A stretch of 54,232 nucleotides of DNA from Shewanella saliphila. GTDB taxonomy: Bacteria > Pseudomonadota > Gammaproteobacteria > Enterobacterales > Shewanellaceae. The stretch covers positions 1-54,232 of the forward strand of contig NZ_BMQV01000032.1 in assembly GCF_014648295.1 (NCBI RefSeq), in the 5' to 3' direction. The notes beneath the pieces are model-generated. The model saw only the letters and a program-made list of their open reading frames with translations, did no database searches and was not told the DNA's origin. Positions 27,302 to 36,104 of the stretch are shown in pieces. The translations under genes and the position numbers were made by a program. Numbering within the stretch: position 1 is the stretch's first letter; every line of letters begins with the position of its first letter.

Positions 27302-27655
27302 CTACACCAATACTTGACGAGTGTTGGCTATGTAATGATGGATTTGCTGTTCTGTTTTAGTGTTGATCATTTTGTCTGGCGCACGATCTTCAGGGCATGG
27401 CATACGAGGTGTGGTGCCAAACAGTCGGCAAATAAGTGGCCGCTGTTCATAGACTTCGCAACCATTTGGGCCTAAATGAACACAATTCCATTCAGCTAAT
27501 GCCGCGTCATGTTCTGCGTCGGTTTTAACCGGTAGCCTGGCCATTTCAGCAGATGAGGTGGTGACAGGCCCGCAGCAATCATGGCAACCGGGTTTGCATT
27601 CAAAAGAGGGAATACGCTCTCGGAGTAGATCGACTATTTCGGTGTCATTATTCAT
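27302..27655 (-). CDS. YkgJ family cysteine-cluster protein
   Basis: The 117-residue protein carries the YkgJ/CxxCxxCC signature: CKPGCHDCC at about residues 20-28, then CVHLGPNGCEVYEQRPLICR and a final CP. This family is thought to bind zinc or an iron-sulfur cluster through these cysteines; no reaction has been established. It is short and soluble. The ATG at 27655 has a weak upstream purine tract. It stands alone, separated from the U32 gene by 172 bases and from the GST by the MITE-like element. Confidence 0.88.
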   Translation of the reverse strand: MNNDTEIVDLLRERIPSFECKPGCHDCCGPVTTSSAEMARLPVKTDAEHDAALAEWNCVHLGPNGCEVYEQRPLICRLFGTTPRMPCPEDRAPDKMINTKTEQQIHHYIANTRQVLV

Positions 27656-27827
27656 ATCGTTACTTCTATTGTATTAACTATAACGTTTTACACTTTACGC
27701 TGTGATGTTAAGTGATTGATTATAATTAAATATCACATTAACTAAAGCGTATCACTGTTCCCATTGACTCAGCACATTCTTGTTATCGTTACGACTGTGT
27801 CAATGGGGCAGCTAAAAGCGGTTGGCT

Positions 27828-30068
27828 TTATAACCCTTGTTGGTATTGCGCATTGGTCGACACGGTAACCAATTGGTTCAGTTGAACTTTGGCTTCGTTT
27901 ACGCCTTTTAGCACGTTTTCAAAGTGGTTAACCAATTGCACTTTGTCAATTTCAGCTTTTGAGCCCGAACCAATATTGGTTAAGTCGATAAAGAACTCGT
28001 CAAATAAGTGTGATAAGTCTTCAACGGCTTCGATATTTAAAAACTGCTCATGGTTATAAATGCTCGGGTAGCCACCTTTTTGTTTGTCGACTGCAAACGA
28101 GATCCCTTTGACGTTGGTAATGGTGGTGGCTTTTTCGCATTTAAGCATGCAACCATCTTCAATACTGGGTTTATTACAACCCACCGTTTGTTGGAAAAAG
28201 CATTGGCGGCTGGTCATCATCAAAATGGGATGATAAATGCTGTATAGCAGTTTAAAGTTTTTTGGTCTGCTGATGTTTCTAATTTGATTACGATTAATCT
28301 CGTTAGAAATAAACGCACCTGCGCAATTTAACTGCTCTTGCAGTGTCATTAACGCGTATGAGTTGGTGGTATTTAAAAATGGACCTGCTATCCAGTCTAT
28401 GCCCATTTCATAGGCTTTAAATGCGACACCGGTATTATTACTGACAATACGTGCAGGTTTTACCGCTTCTAGCAGCCGTACTGCTTCTATATAGTCTTTA
28501 CCAATCAATACCGCAGGAAACCACGGGATTAACCTTGGGTTACGTAAAAATATGTCGATGTATTTGTTGTCATTTTTCTTAAAGCTTTCTGGCAGCTTAA
28601 AGTAAATGTCGGCATCGGTAACATCGCATAAGTTAACGTCTTTCTCATCGCTTATTAGCAATGATAACGTTGGTGTTTCGGTCACTTTTGGGTGCTTAAC
28701 TAACTTAGGTAATGTCACTGCGCCAATGTATTCCCGCTGTGTAAGTTGCAGTAATAATTGGTTTTTAAGTTGGGTGAGTTGGCTAAACGGCAGGGTTAAC
28801 TCGGTATCTAGGTTATCGAAATTAAACGGCTGTAACTGATAACCCGTACTTTTTAAACTCTTAAAGCGTTTTTCAATTGCTGCCTCATCAATAAATGACT
28901 CTGTCGCTTGTGTGAGCGTTGAGTTTGATTCAATGACAAAATGTTGCTCTGGCGTGGTGACCGTGATTGACAATGTTTGGCCCGCTTTACCCGCAAATGT
29001 CAGGGTTAAAGACGGTTTTGCGATGCTTAAATGATTAATTTTTTCAGCGACTAATTCAACGATGGCATCTTTAGCGGTTGATAATGTGTCTTGTGCTTCT
29101 TGGATTTGCACTACAGAAATGGCATTGCTGGCGTCGTTAGCATGTTTAAAGCTGTTATCGCGCGGATTGTCGATAAACATGTCTTTGGTGAGATTACCTT
29201 TTAAAAATGAGTTGGTAAAATCACGGTTAAACACTTTATATAGGTTTGAGTCGTCAGCCAATAGCTTGCCAGTGTCGACAAACTGATCAATTTGCTTGCG
29301 CCAAGTGTCTACCACTGTGTGGACGTATTGCGCGCCTTTAATGCGGCCTTCAATTTTTAACGAATCAACCCCAGCATCGACTAATTCGGGTAAATCAAAA
29401 TAGGCTGAATTGTCTTTTAAATTTAGCGGAAACTTATTTCCTGCAGCGGTGATTTCATATTCATCACGACACGCCTGGCTACAGCGCCCGCGGTTACCTG
29501 AGTTACCAACACTTACTGAGCTTGAATAACACTGACCAGAGAAAGCAATACACAAGGCGCCGTGCACAAACACTTCTGTTAATACATCGTGATCGTGTGC
29601 CAGGCTCGTTAAGCTTTTAATTTCGCCTAGGTTTAACTCGCGCGATAAGTTCACTCGTGTTGCGCCAATTTTGGCCAAGAAACCAATTTGGCCTTCATTG
29701 TGAGTGGTTAGCTGAGTAGAGGCATGAATGGCTAACGATGGGAAATGCTTGCTGACCAGATTAAACAGCCCTAAATCTTGTACTATGATGCCGTCGATGC
29801 CGGTATTAACCAGTTGATTAAGCAACTTAACTAACGTGGGCACTTCGTTTTCCAGAATGACAATATTCATGGTTAAGAAGACTTCACATTGGTATTGATG
29901 GGCTAGGGCAATCACACCAATTAAGTCATCGAACGACAGGTTAGCCGCTCGGTTACGGGCGTTGAAGGTATCTAGGCCGCAATATACCGCGTTGGCGCCG
30001 GCTATGATTGCTGCTTTGATTGCATCGACGTCTCCACCGGGTGCCAGTAATTCGATTTTTCTCTTCAT
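27828..30068 (-). CDS. Peptidase U32 family protein (RlhA/YdcP-like)
   Basis: The 746-residue protein begins with the U32 TIM-barrel domain: LLAPGGDVDAIKAAI, then IHASTQLTTHN, then FVHGALCIAFSGQCYSSS and GNRGRCSQACR with the cysteines used by U32 proteins to hold a 4Fe-4S cluster, then SLKIEGRIK. A long C-terminal part contains another cysteine group (QQTVGCNK and DGCMLKCEKA). U32 proteins include RlhA, TrhP and UbiU/V, which hydroxylate 23S rRNA, tRNA or ubiquinone precursors. The N-terminal half is closest in style to E. coli YdcP/RlhA, but the C-terminal part differs and the protein is about 90 residues longer, so the substrate is left open. No obvious partner gene is adjacent. Confidence 0.85.
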   Translation of the reverse strand: MKRKIELLAPGGDVDAIKAAIIAGANAVYCGLDTFNARNRAANLSFDDLIGVIALAHQYQCEVFLTMNIVILENEVPTLVKLLNQLVNTGIDGIIVQDLGLFNLVSKHFPSLAIHASTQLTTHNEGQIGFLAKIGATRVNLSRELNLGEIKSLTSLAHDHDVLTEVFVHGALCIAFSGQCYSSSVSVGNSGNRGRCSQACRDEYEITAAGNKFPLNLKDNSAYFDLPELVDAGVDSLKIEGRIKGAQYVHTVVDTWRKQIDQFVDTGKLLADDSNLYKVFNRDFTNSFLKGNLTKDMFIDNPRDNSFKHANDASNAISVVQIQEAQDTLSTAKDAIVELVAEKINHLSIAKPSLTLTFAGKAGQTLSITVTTPEQHFVIESNSTLTQATESFIDEAAIEKRFKSLKSTGYQLQPFNFDNLDTELTLPFSQLTQLKNQLLLQLTQREYIGAVTLPKLVKHPKVTETPTLSLLISDEKDVNLCDVTDADIYFKLPESFKKNDNKYIDIFLRNPRLIPWFPAVLIGKDYIEAVRLLEAVKPARIVSNNTGVAFKAYEMGIDWIAGPFLNTTNSYALMTLQEQLNCAGAFISNEINRNQIRNISRPKNFKLLYSIYHPILMMTSRQCFFQQTVGCNKPSIEDGCMLKCEKATTITNVKGISFAVDKQKGGYPSIYNHEQFLNIEAVEDLSHLFDEFFIDLTNIGSGSKAEIDKVQLVNHFENVLKGVNEAKVQLNQLVTVSTNAQYQQGL

Positions 30069-30263
30069 GATAGGTTCGCTACTTTTAGTTAATTATTGTT
30101 TTACATTGTTATTTGGCGAGTTAGACACTTAATTACGAGTTAGATACTTAATTGCGTGTTCAAGCTTGTCCATTAGCATGTTCGATTGTAACAGTCATAG
30201 CGCCATAGCACAGCGCCTAAAATGGACTGTTATTTAAATAGTTTGATAAACACAAAACACCAC

Positions 30264-30300
30264 AAATATAAAATGCTTTAAATATAAAATGCTTTAAATA
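30264..30300. repeat. Short 16-bp tandem repeat
   Basis: The unit AAATATAAAATGCTTT occurs twice in tandem (30264-30279 and 30280-30295) with a partial third copy to 30300. It lies between the U32 start and the ybiT terminator. It may be a slippage product in the promoter region of the U32 gene. Confidence 0.7.
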
Positions 30301-30301
30301 G

Positions 30302-30350
30302 AAAAGGCCTCCGTTTATGTTGTGTCACCACATAAACGGAAGCCTTTTTA
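30302..30350 (-). terminator. Rho-independent terminator of ybiT
   Basis: A long near-perfect stem (AAAAGGCCTCCGTTTATG against CATAAACGGAAGCCTTTT) with a loop near 30320-30330 lies 40 bases after the stop at 30389. It ends in a T run on the reverse strand. Confidence 0.88.
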
Positions 30351-30388
30351 GGTATGCGAGTGAGTGTTATCACTTGCACACTTAATCA

Positions 30389-31990
30389 CTACATTTTAGC
30401 TGCCGATTCAGCCTGGCTTGCAAGATATTCATCATAAGTACCCTGGAAGTTAATCAACTTTTTGTCTTTTAAATCAATGATGCGATTTGCAAGTGATGAT
30501 ACAAACTCGCGGTCATGACTAACAAAAATCAAAGTGCCTTCAAATAATTTCAAGGCTTGATTTAATGCTTCAATCGCTTCCATATCCATGTGGTTTGTGG
30601 GTTCGTCCATGACTAACACGTTAATGTCCATCATCATTAACTTACCGAATAACAAGCGGTTTTTCTCACCACCTGAACAGTTACGCACTTTTTTGTTGGC
30701 GTCATCTTCGGTAAATAATAAGCGGCCTAGCATGCCACGGACCATTAAGTCGTTATGTTTTGGTGTGCGCCACAACGACATCCAATCAAATAATGTCATG
30801 TCATTGTCGAAGTCGGCGCTGCTGTCTTGCGGGCAATAACCAATGGCGGCGTTTTCAGACCATTTAATACGGCCGTGATTATGTTGAAGTTCGTTTACTA
30901 AACAACGTAATAGGGTGGTTTTACCCACGCCGTTTTCACCGATAATCGCCAGTTTTGATCCTGCCTCTAGGATGAGGTCACCGTGTTCAAATAATACTTC
31001 ATCAAAACCATGGCCTAACTCTTCAAGCACGAGCGCCTGGCGGTGTAATTTTTTAGATTCGGTAAAGCGAATTGATGGAGTAATACGGCTAGATGATTTA
31101 ACGTCATCAAGCTTGATTTTATCCATTTTTTTAGCACGAGAACTGGCTTGTTTGGCTTTAGATGCGTTAGCACCAAAACGGTTAACGAAGTCTTGTAGTT
31201 CGTCAATTTCAGCACTCTTTTTAGCGTTACCTGCTAATAACTGCTCACGAATAAGGCTTGATTGTTCGAGGAAGTATTCGTAGTTACCTGGGTAAATACG
31301 TAATTCGCCGTAGTCGATGTCGGCCATATGAGTACACACAGAATTCAAGAAGTGTCTGTCGTGCGAAATGATAATCATGGTGCACTTACGCTTGTTTAGC
31401 TCTTCTGCTAACCAACTAATGGTATGAATGTCCAAGTTGTTGGTGGGTTCGTCTAGTAACAAGATATCTGGGTTAGCAAACAATGCTTGTGCTAATAACA
31501 CACGCAATTTCCAACCGGGGGCCACTTGTTGCATTAAGCCAAAGTGAAATGATTCTTCAATACCCGCTTCAAGTAAGATTTCACCTGCACGGCTTTCTGC
31601 TGTGTAGCCATCCATTTCAGCAAATTCGCTTTCAAGATCGCCCACACGCATGCCGTCTTCATCGGTCATTTCTGCTTTAGCATAAATGAAATCACGCTCT
31701 TGTTTGACTTTCCATAATGCAACGTCACCCATGATCACAGCATCAACCACGCTGTATTTTTCAAAGGCGAACTGGTCTTGGCTTAATGTACCGACTTTTA
31801 AACCTGGCGTGATGGATACGTTGCCAGAGGTTGGGGCTAACTCGCCACTGAGAATTTTCATGAATGTGGATTTACCACAACCATTTGCGCCAATTAAGCC
31901 GTAACGATTGCCATGGCCAAATTGCGCCGAAATGTTTTCAAACAACGGCTCAGGGCCAAACTGCATAGTAATATTAGCGGTAGAAATCAA
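30389..31990 (-). CDS. ybiT: ABC-F ATPase YbiT
   Basis: The 533-residue protein has the paired ATP-binding domains of ABC-F proteins, with Walker A GANGCGKS (about residues 35-42) and [20 protein letters not shown] and [10 protein letters not shown], and a linker region between. It lacks membrane segments. ABC-F proteins act on the ribosome as translation factors. The N-terminus aligns to E. coli YbiT (MLVSSNVTMQFG against [12 protein letters not shown]), and length and linker match, so the symbol is supported. That alignment also supports the unusual TTG start at 31990, for which a weak GGAAA site is present. The gene is monocistronic with a strong terminator. Confidence 0.92.
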   Translation of the reverse strand: MISTANITMQFGPEPLFENISAQFGHGNRYGLIGANGCGKSTFMKILSGELAPTSGNVSITPGLKVGTLSQDQFAFEKYSVVDAVIMGDVALWKVKQERDFIYAKAEMTDEDGMRVGDLESEFAEMDGYTAESRAGEILLEAGIEESFHFGLMQQVAPGWKLRVLLAQALFANPDILLLDEPTNNLDIHTISWLAEELNKRKCTMIIISHDRHFLNSVCTHMADIDYGELRIYPGNYEYFLEQSSLIREQLLAGNAKKSAEIDELQDFVNRFGANASKAKQASSRAKKMDKIKLDDVKSSSRITPSIRFTESKKLHRQALVLEELGHGFDEVLFEHGDLILEAGSKLAIIGENGVGKTTLLRCLVNELQHNHGRIKWSENAAIGYCPQDSSADFDNDMTLFDWMSLWRTPKHNDLMVRGMLGRLLFTEDDANKKVRNCSGGEKNRLLFGKLMMMDINVLVMDEPTNHMDMEAIEALNQALKLFEGTLIFVSHDREFVSSLANRIIDLKDKKLINFQGTYDEYLASQAESAAKM

Positions 31991-32144
31991 AACAAGTTTC
32001 CATAGAGTGGTACAGCATCGTTATCGACAAACAGTAGTGTTGTGAAAATAAGACTGATAGGGCTTAAGACATAAGGTCGCGGATTATACAGGGAAGTGCT
32101 CGATTGTCGATTTATTATCTATGTTACTTAGGTTTTTGGAGATG

Positions 32145-32177
32145 AACCAACAACCACATCATGTGTGGCTGTTGGTT
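32145..32177 (-). terminator. Stem-loop after small membrane-peptide gene
   Basis: A 14-bp stem (arms 32145-32158 and 32164-32177) has one pair that is A-C on the forward strand but G-U on the reverse transcript, so it fits a reverse-strand RNA. It lies 27 bases beyond the small gene. There is no good T run, so it may protect the transcript rather than terminate it. Confidence 0.5.
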
Positions 32178-32203
32178 AAGGATGAATTAGCTAAAAATGC
32201 GTT

Positions 32204-32275
32204 TTACTTTGCAAAATATAAACCCATTGCAATAACAGTAGCGATAAAGCCTGCCAATGTTGTCACTAACGCCAT
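32204..32275 (-). CDS. Predicted 23-residue single-pass membrane peptide
   Basis: A reverse-strand frame begins MALVTTLAGFIATVIAMG and ends LYFAK, 23 residues in all, followed by TAA. It is almost entirely hydrophobic and fits one transmembrane helix, with a final Lys. A strong AAAGGTGG ribosome site lies 5 bases before its ATG. A structured hairpin with G-U pairing follows. The size and composition resemble regulatory or subunit-like small membrane proteins of bacteria (such as the CydX/YbgT class), but no family is recognised. It lies alone in the spacer between ybiT and the EAL gene, so no partner can be named. Evidence is the ribosome site and composition only. Confidence 0.6.
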   Translation of the reverse strand: MALVTTLAGFIATVIAMGLYFAK

Positions 32276-32667
32276 GAATCCACCTTTGTTATTGTCAGTT
32301 TATGAATAAATTATTGCTAAGCATTTACAAGCTTTACACTCGTGATAACCCTGTGGATTTCACAAACAGAGTCGACCTAAAACGAAACAGCTGTTTGTTT
32401 GAATTAATAAAAAACAATTATTTTTGAGAATTGACTCACAATAATGACTCAAACAAGTGTGGTAGAGATTTATTTTCAAGTTAACCAACTGATTTACGTT
32501 TATAATCTATATATATTACTGCTTACTAATTTTTGCTTTGTAATTGAGTTTTTATTTGGATAATAAGCGTCGTCAAAAGTGAGTCTTTGTTTACTTGATC
32601 CTTTTTATTTTTACTTTTTGTATGGTCAACTTTTTACAGTTTTAGATTCAATGGAGTACGGCTAACT
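32276..32667. other. Spacer upstream of the EAL-domain gene
   Basis: These 392 bases hold the divergent promoters of the small peptide gene and the GGDEF/EAL gene. The sequence is AT-rich with no palindrome of note. No other gene was seen. Confidence 0.4.
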
Positions 32668-35385
32668 ATGGTTTTGAGAGTCAAAACTTATGCATTTACA
32701 TGGTTTGTCTTTGGGATGTTGGTGCTGTTGTTGCCGCAACCTTTGATAGCAGAAAATCGCGACGAAAACACTCATGCTCTTTCAGTGTTAACTGCACAAG
32801 AGCAACAATGGTTGTCTCAACATCCGGTGGTTAAAATTGGGGTCGACGGTTATTTCCCGCCTTATAGTTATTTTAATGAAGACGGTCAACTTGTTGGCCT
32901 AGCGATTGATATATTATCTTTGATTAGTGATAAAACAGGCATTGAGTTTGTCATTAATGACGAGCATAAATGGCCAGATATTGTGAATAATCTACAGCAA
33001 AATAAAATTGATGCCATATTAACTATGGTCAAAAGCCCTGAGCGTGAAAAACAGTATTTATTTACCACGCCAATTATTTATAAATCTCTGGTAATTATCA
33101 CTCAAAAGCACAATCAGACTATTACAGACCGAGAAGATATTGCCAATAAGAGTGTGGCAATGGTAAGAGGTTATCAATATGCCAACAGTTTGAGTGAAGA
33201 GTTTCCGAGTATTGCGCCTGTTTATGTTGATACTATGCGAGAAACCTTTGAAATAGTGGCCGCAGGCCAGGCTGATGCCACCATTGGTTTTTTAGCCGCA
33301 GCCAATTACTTTCAATTAAAATATGCCTATAACGACTTAAAAATCGCTGCATTTTATGAAAAACATAACGCCAATGAAGCCATTGCGGTAAGTCAAAGTG
33401 CGCCTATGCTGGCGAGTATTCTTCAAAAAGGAATTGATTCACTCACGCCTCAACAAAAGAAAGACCTGAATGAAGCATGGGGCGCCAATATCAAAATCCC
33501 AAAGGATTATACAGAGCTAATTGAGTTTGCTTTACTTTCTGGTTTGCTGATTTTGCTTTTAAGTATTTGGGGAATACAGTCTAAACGTCATAACCGTGAT
33601 TTGGTTAAAGCGAATCAAAATGCTGAAACAGCAAATTTAGCCCTAAATGATCTTAAAGATAATTTGCAGCAATTAGTTGCTGAACGTACTCAACAGCTGA
33701 CACAAAGTGAAAACCGTTACCGAGGGTTGGTTGAGTCACTCGAAGATGAATACATTTTTTATCAACACGATACTCTAGGTTTTGTGAGTTATGTTAGTCC
33801 ATCGATAACCCATATTTTGGGGCATCCTGTTTCTGGTAAGGGTGGATTTTATCATCAATATTTAACTGACAGTCCAAAAAACAAAGTCGTTGCTCATTAT
33901 GTTGAGCGTATTTTACAAGGTGAAAACTTAGCACCGTTTGAAATTGAGTTAGACGACACCAAAGGGAATGTTCATACCTTTGAAGTGCTTGAGCGCCCTA
34001 TGTATGGGGACAATGGCGAATGTATTGGTTGTGAAGGGATTGCGCATGATGTGACGGCGCGAAAACAACAGCAAGATAAGCTGTTTTATTTATCACACTA
34101 TGATGATTTGACCGGTTTAGTAAACCGCTATTATTTTAAAAAGTTACTCGACGATGACATTGATAACTGTAAAAAGATGGGCCAACCGCTGGCATTATTA
34201 TTTTTAGATTTGACCCGCTTTAAAGTGATTAATGACAATTTTGGTCATACTGCAGGCGATTACATATTAAATCAGGCAGCCTCCCGAATTGAACAGCACT
34301 TAAAAGGTCACTTTGTAGTGTCGCGTTTTGCGGGTGATAAGTTCTGTATTTCGTTGCCAAATAAGCTGGCGGCAGAAGCAAACTTAATGGCTATTGAGTT
34401 AATTGAAGCATTTCAGCCACATTTTGAGTTCCTTGAACAAACCATCATTATTGGCTGCCGTGTAGGGATAAGTTTGTTCCCACAAGATGGTCTTAATGCT
34501 GAAACGTTGATTAGTCACGCTGATTCCGCTTTATATGAGGCTAAAAAGAATCCCGCTTGTGTGGCTTTTTGTAATAAAGAAATGGCGTCATACAACAAAA
34601 AACGTCATGTTATCGAACAAAATTTAAGTAAAGCATTGTTTGTGAATGACAATTCATTGCCACCTCAACTCTTTATTGTGTATCAGCCTTTAATGAGCCT
34701 GCCCGAATGTCAATTAGCAGGCTTTGAAGCGCTGGTGCGTTGGGAACATCCTGAATTAGGCGTGATTTCACCCGGTGAATTTATTCCTATTGCAGAAGAC
34801 ACTGGGTTGATATTTACATTAAGCCATTGGGTTGTTAATAGCGTTTGTGAGCAGTTAGTTGAATGGCATCAGCAAGGGTTTGATTTTAAACGGGTGTCGG
34901 TGAATATATCGGCACTTGAATTAATGAACATTAAATTTGCCGAAGAGTTACTCAGTATGGTTGTTCAATCTGGTGCTCAACCGAGCTGGTTTAAGTTAGA
35001 AATCACCGAGACTGCTTTGATGGCGATTCCTGAGCAAGCCATCGAAATTTTACAAAAGTTAACCAGGGCTGATTTTGAAGTTGCCATTGATGATTTTGGG
35101 ACAGGGTATTCTTCACTCACGTACCTTAAGTCATTACCTGCTAGCACATTAAAAATTGATCAATCTTTTATTCGTAATCTGATTGAATCCAGTGAAGACC
35201 AGGCCGTAATCAAAGCGGTGATCAGTATGGCGCACTCTTTGGGCAAACAAGTCACTGCCGAAGGGGTTGAGCAACAAGAGCAGCTTGACTACCTGATAGC
35301 TCATGGTTGTGATGTCGCCCAGGGGTATTACTTCTCGCGCCCAATTAGTGTCCAAGAAGTGAACCGGTTATATTTTGAGGTATAA
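32668..35385 (+). CDS. Periplasmic-sensor PAS-GGDEF-EAL protein, probable c-di-GMP phosphodiesterase
   Basis: The 905-residue protein has a signal peptide (about 1-29), a periplasmic solute-binding type 3 domain (about 45-285, starting VVKIGVDGYFPPYSYF), one transmembrane helix (about 284-303), a coiled-coil linker, a PAS domain (about 350-460), GGDEF (about 470-630) and EAL (about 650-900). The GGDEF motif is AGDKF at residues 555-559, so diguanylate cyclase activity is probably lost. EAL at 687-689, the DDFGTGYSSL loop, the KIDQSFI strand and TAEGVE are intact, so it should hydrolyse c-di-GMP. The binding domain suggests that an amino-acid-like ligand outside the cell controls c-di-GMP level. 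It is monocistronic. Confidence 0.93.
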   Translation: MVLRVKTYAFTWFVFGMLVLLLPQPLIAENRDENTHALSVLTAQEQQWLSQHPVVKIGVDGYFPPYSYFNEDGQLVGLAIDILSLISDKTGIEFVINDEHKWPDIVNNLQQNKIDAILTMVKSPEREKQYLFTTPIIYKSLVIITQKHNQTITDREDIANKSVAMVRGYQYANSLSEEFPSIAPVYVDTMRETFEIVAAGQADATIGFLAAANYFQLKYAYNDLKIAAFYEKHNANEAIAVSQSAPMLASILQKGIDSLTPQQKKDLNEAWGANIKIPKDYTELIEFALLSGLLILLLSIWGIQSKRHNRDLVKANQNAETANLALNDLKDNLQQLVAERTQQLTQSENRYRGLVESLEDEYIFYQHDTLGFVSYVSPSITHILGHPVSGKGGFYHQYLTDSPKNKVVAHYVERILQGENLAPFEIELDDTKGNVHTFEVLERPMYGDNGECIGCEGIAHDVTARKQQQDKLFYLSHYDDLTGLVNRYYFKKLLDDDIDNCKKMGQPLALLFLDLTRFKVINDNFGHTAGDYILNQAASRIEQHLKGHFVVSRFAGDKFCISLPNKLAAEANLMAIELIEAFQPHFEFLEQTIIIGCRVGISLFPQDGLNAETLISHADSALYEAKKNPACVAFCNKEMASYNKKRHVIEQNLSKALFVNDNSLPPQLFIVYQPLMSLPECQLAGFEALVRWEHPELGVISPGEFIPIAEDTGLIFTLSHWVVNSVCEQLVEWHQQGFDFKRVSVNISALELMNIKFAEELLSMVVQSGAQPSWFKLEITETALMAIPEQAIEILQKLTRADFEVAIDDFGTGYSSLTYLKSLPASTLKIDQSFIRNLIESSEDQAVIKAVISMAHSLGKQVTAEGVEQQEQLDYLIAHGCDVAQGYYFSRPISVQEVNRLYFEV

Positions 35386-35524
35386 GTTTAGTGATACTGA
35401 ATTGAGTGAGTTCATATACGATAAATATTTGATGATGATTTGATTAATTAGCGGCGCAGTATGCTTTATTGCTATTATAGCGGTATGTGCCACGTTGGCA
35501 GCAAAGACAACATCGGAAATACCC

Positions 35525-36028
35525 ATGGTAGAAGAGCAACAAAACAATCCATTACATGGACTTAAGCTTGAAACGTTAATCACAGAGCTGGTTGAATGTT
35601 ATGATTGGAAAATTTTATACGCCGCATTGAAACTCGAATGCTTTAACCTCAATCCATCGATTGAAGGTTGCCTTAAGTTTTTGAAAAAGACTGAATGGGC
35701 CCGTGAGAAAGTTGAAAATTTTTATTTATACCGTTATAAACGCATGCCCAAAGCGGTAGGCGATCAATTTGAGCTTAAGCCACGTGAGCGTGGTTTTGCA
35801 GCTGGCATAGTACCGCGTAAGCCAATGGAATTAACCTTTGAATCTATTGCGAGAATGCATGCACAAGCGGCAGAAAACTTTGAAGCAAACCGTAATGCTA
35901 GAGGCCCAAAAAGTTCATCTAAAGCCCATGGTAGCCGTAACAGTAGCGGTTATGAAAAGCGTGTAACATCAGGTAAATCTTCTAACAAAGCCCCATCAGC
36001 CGACCCAAGTAACCCTTGGGGTAAATAA
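35525..36028 (+). CDS. VF530 family protein (DUF2132)
   Basis: The 167-residue protein has the VF530 domain near residues 6-75: NPLHGLKLETLITELVECY, then ALKLECFNLNPSIEGCLKFL and the FYLYRYKRMPK end. VF530 proteins are small, widespread in gammaproteobacteria and thought to bind DNA, but their role is not established. The ATG at 35525 replaces a TTG 30 bases upstream, since the domain starts soon after it and a GGAAA site is near. The C-terminal 60 residues are basic and Ser/Lys-rich, likely disordered. It is monocistronic with its own terminator. Confidence 0.88.
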   Translation: MVEEQQNNPLHGLKLETLITELVECYDWKILYAALKLECFNLNPSIEGCLKFLKKTEWAREKVENFYLYRYKRMPKAVGDQFELKPRERGFAAGIVPRKPMELTFESIARMHAQAAENFEANRNARGPKSSSKAHGSRNSSGYEKRVTSGKSSNKAPSADPSNPWGK

Positions 36029-36043
36029 GCGTTTAGATATTAG

Positions 36044-36071
36044 AAAGCCCTGAATGTTCAGGGCTTTTTTT
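36044..36071 (+). terminator. Rho-independent terminator of VF530 gene
   Basis: AAAGCCCTGAA pairs with TTCAGGGCTTT around a 2-4 base loop and is followed by seven T. It lies 16 bases after the stop. It may also end transcripts of the permease gene coming from the other side. Confidence 0.88.
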
Positions 36072-36104
36072 GTAATACAAGATAGCACTACTGTTATATT
36101 ATGC

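Noticed and set aside
32121..32309. A 62-residue forward frame in the spacer behind ybiT
   Set aside because: It overlaps the 23-residue reverse gene, which has a strong ribosome site, and the hairpin; the forward frame has none and no protein-like features.
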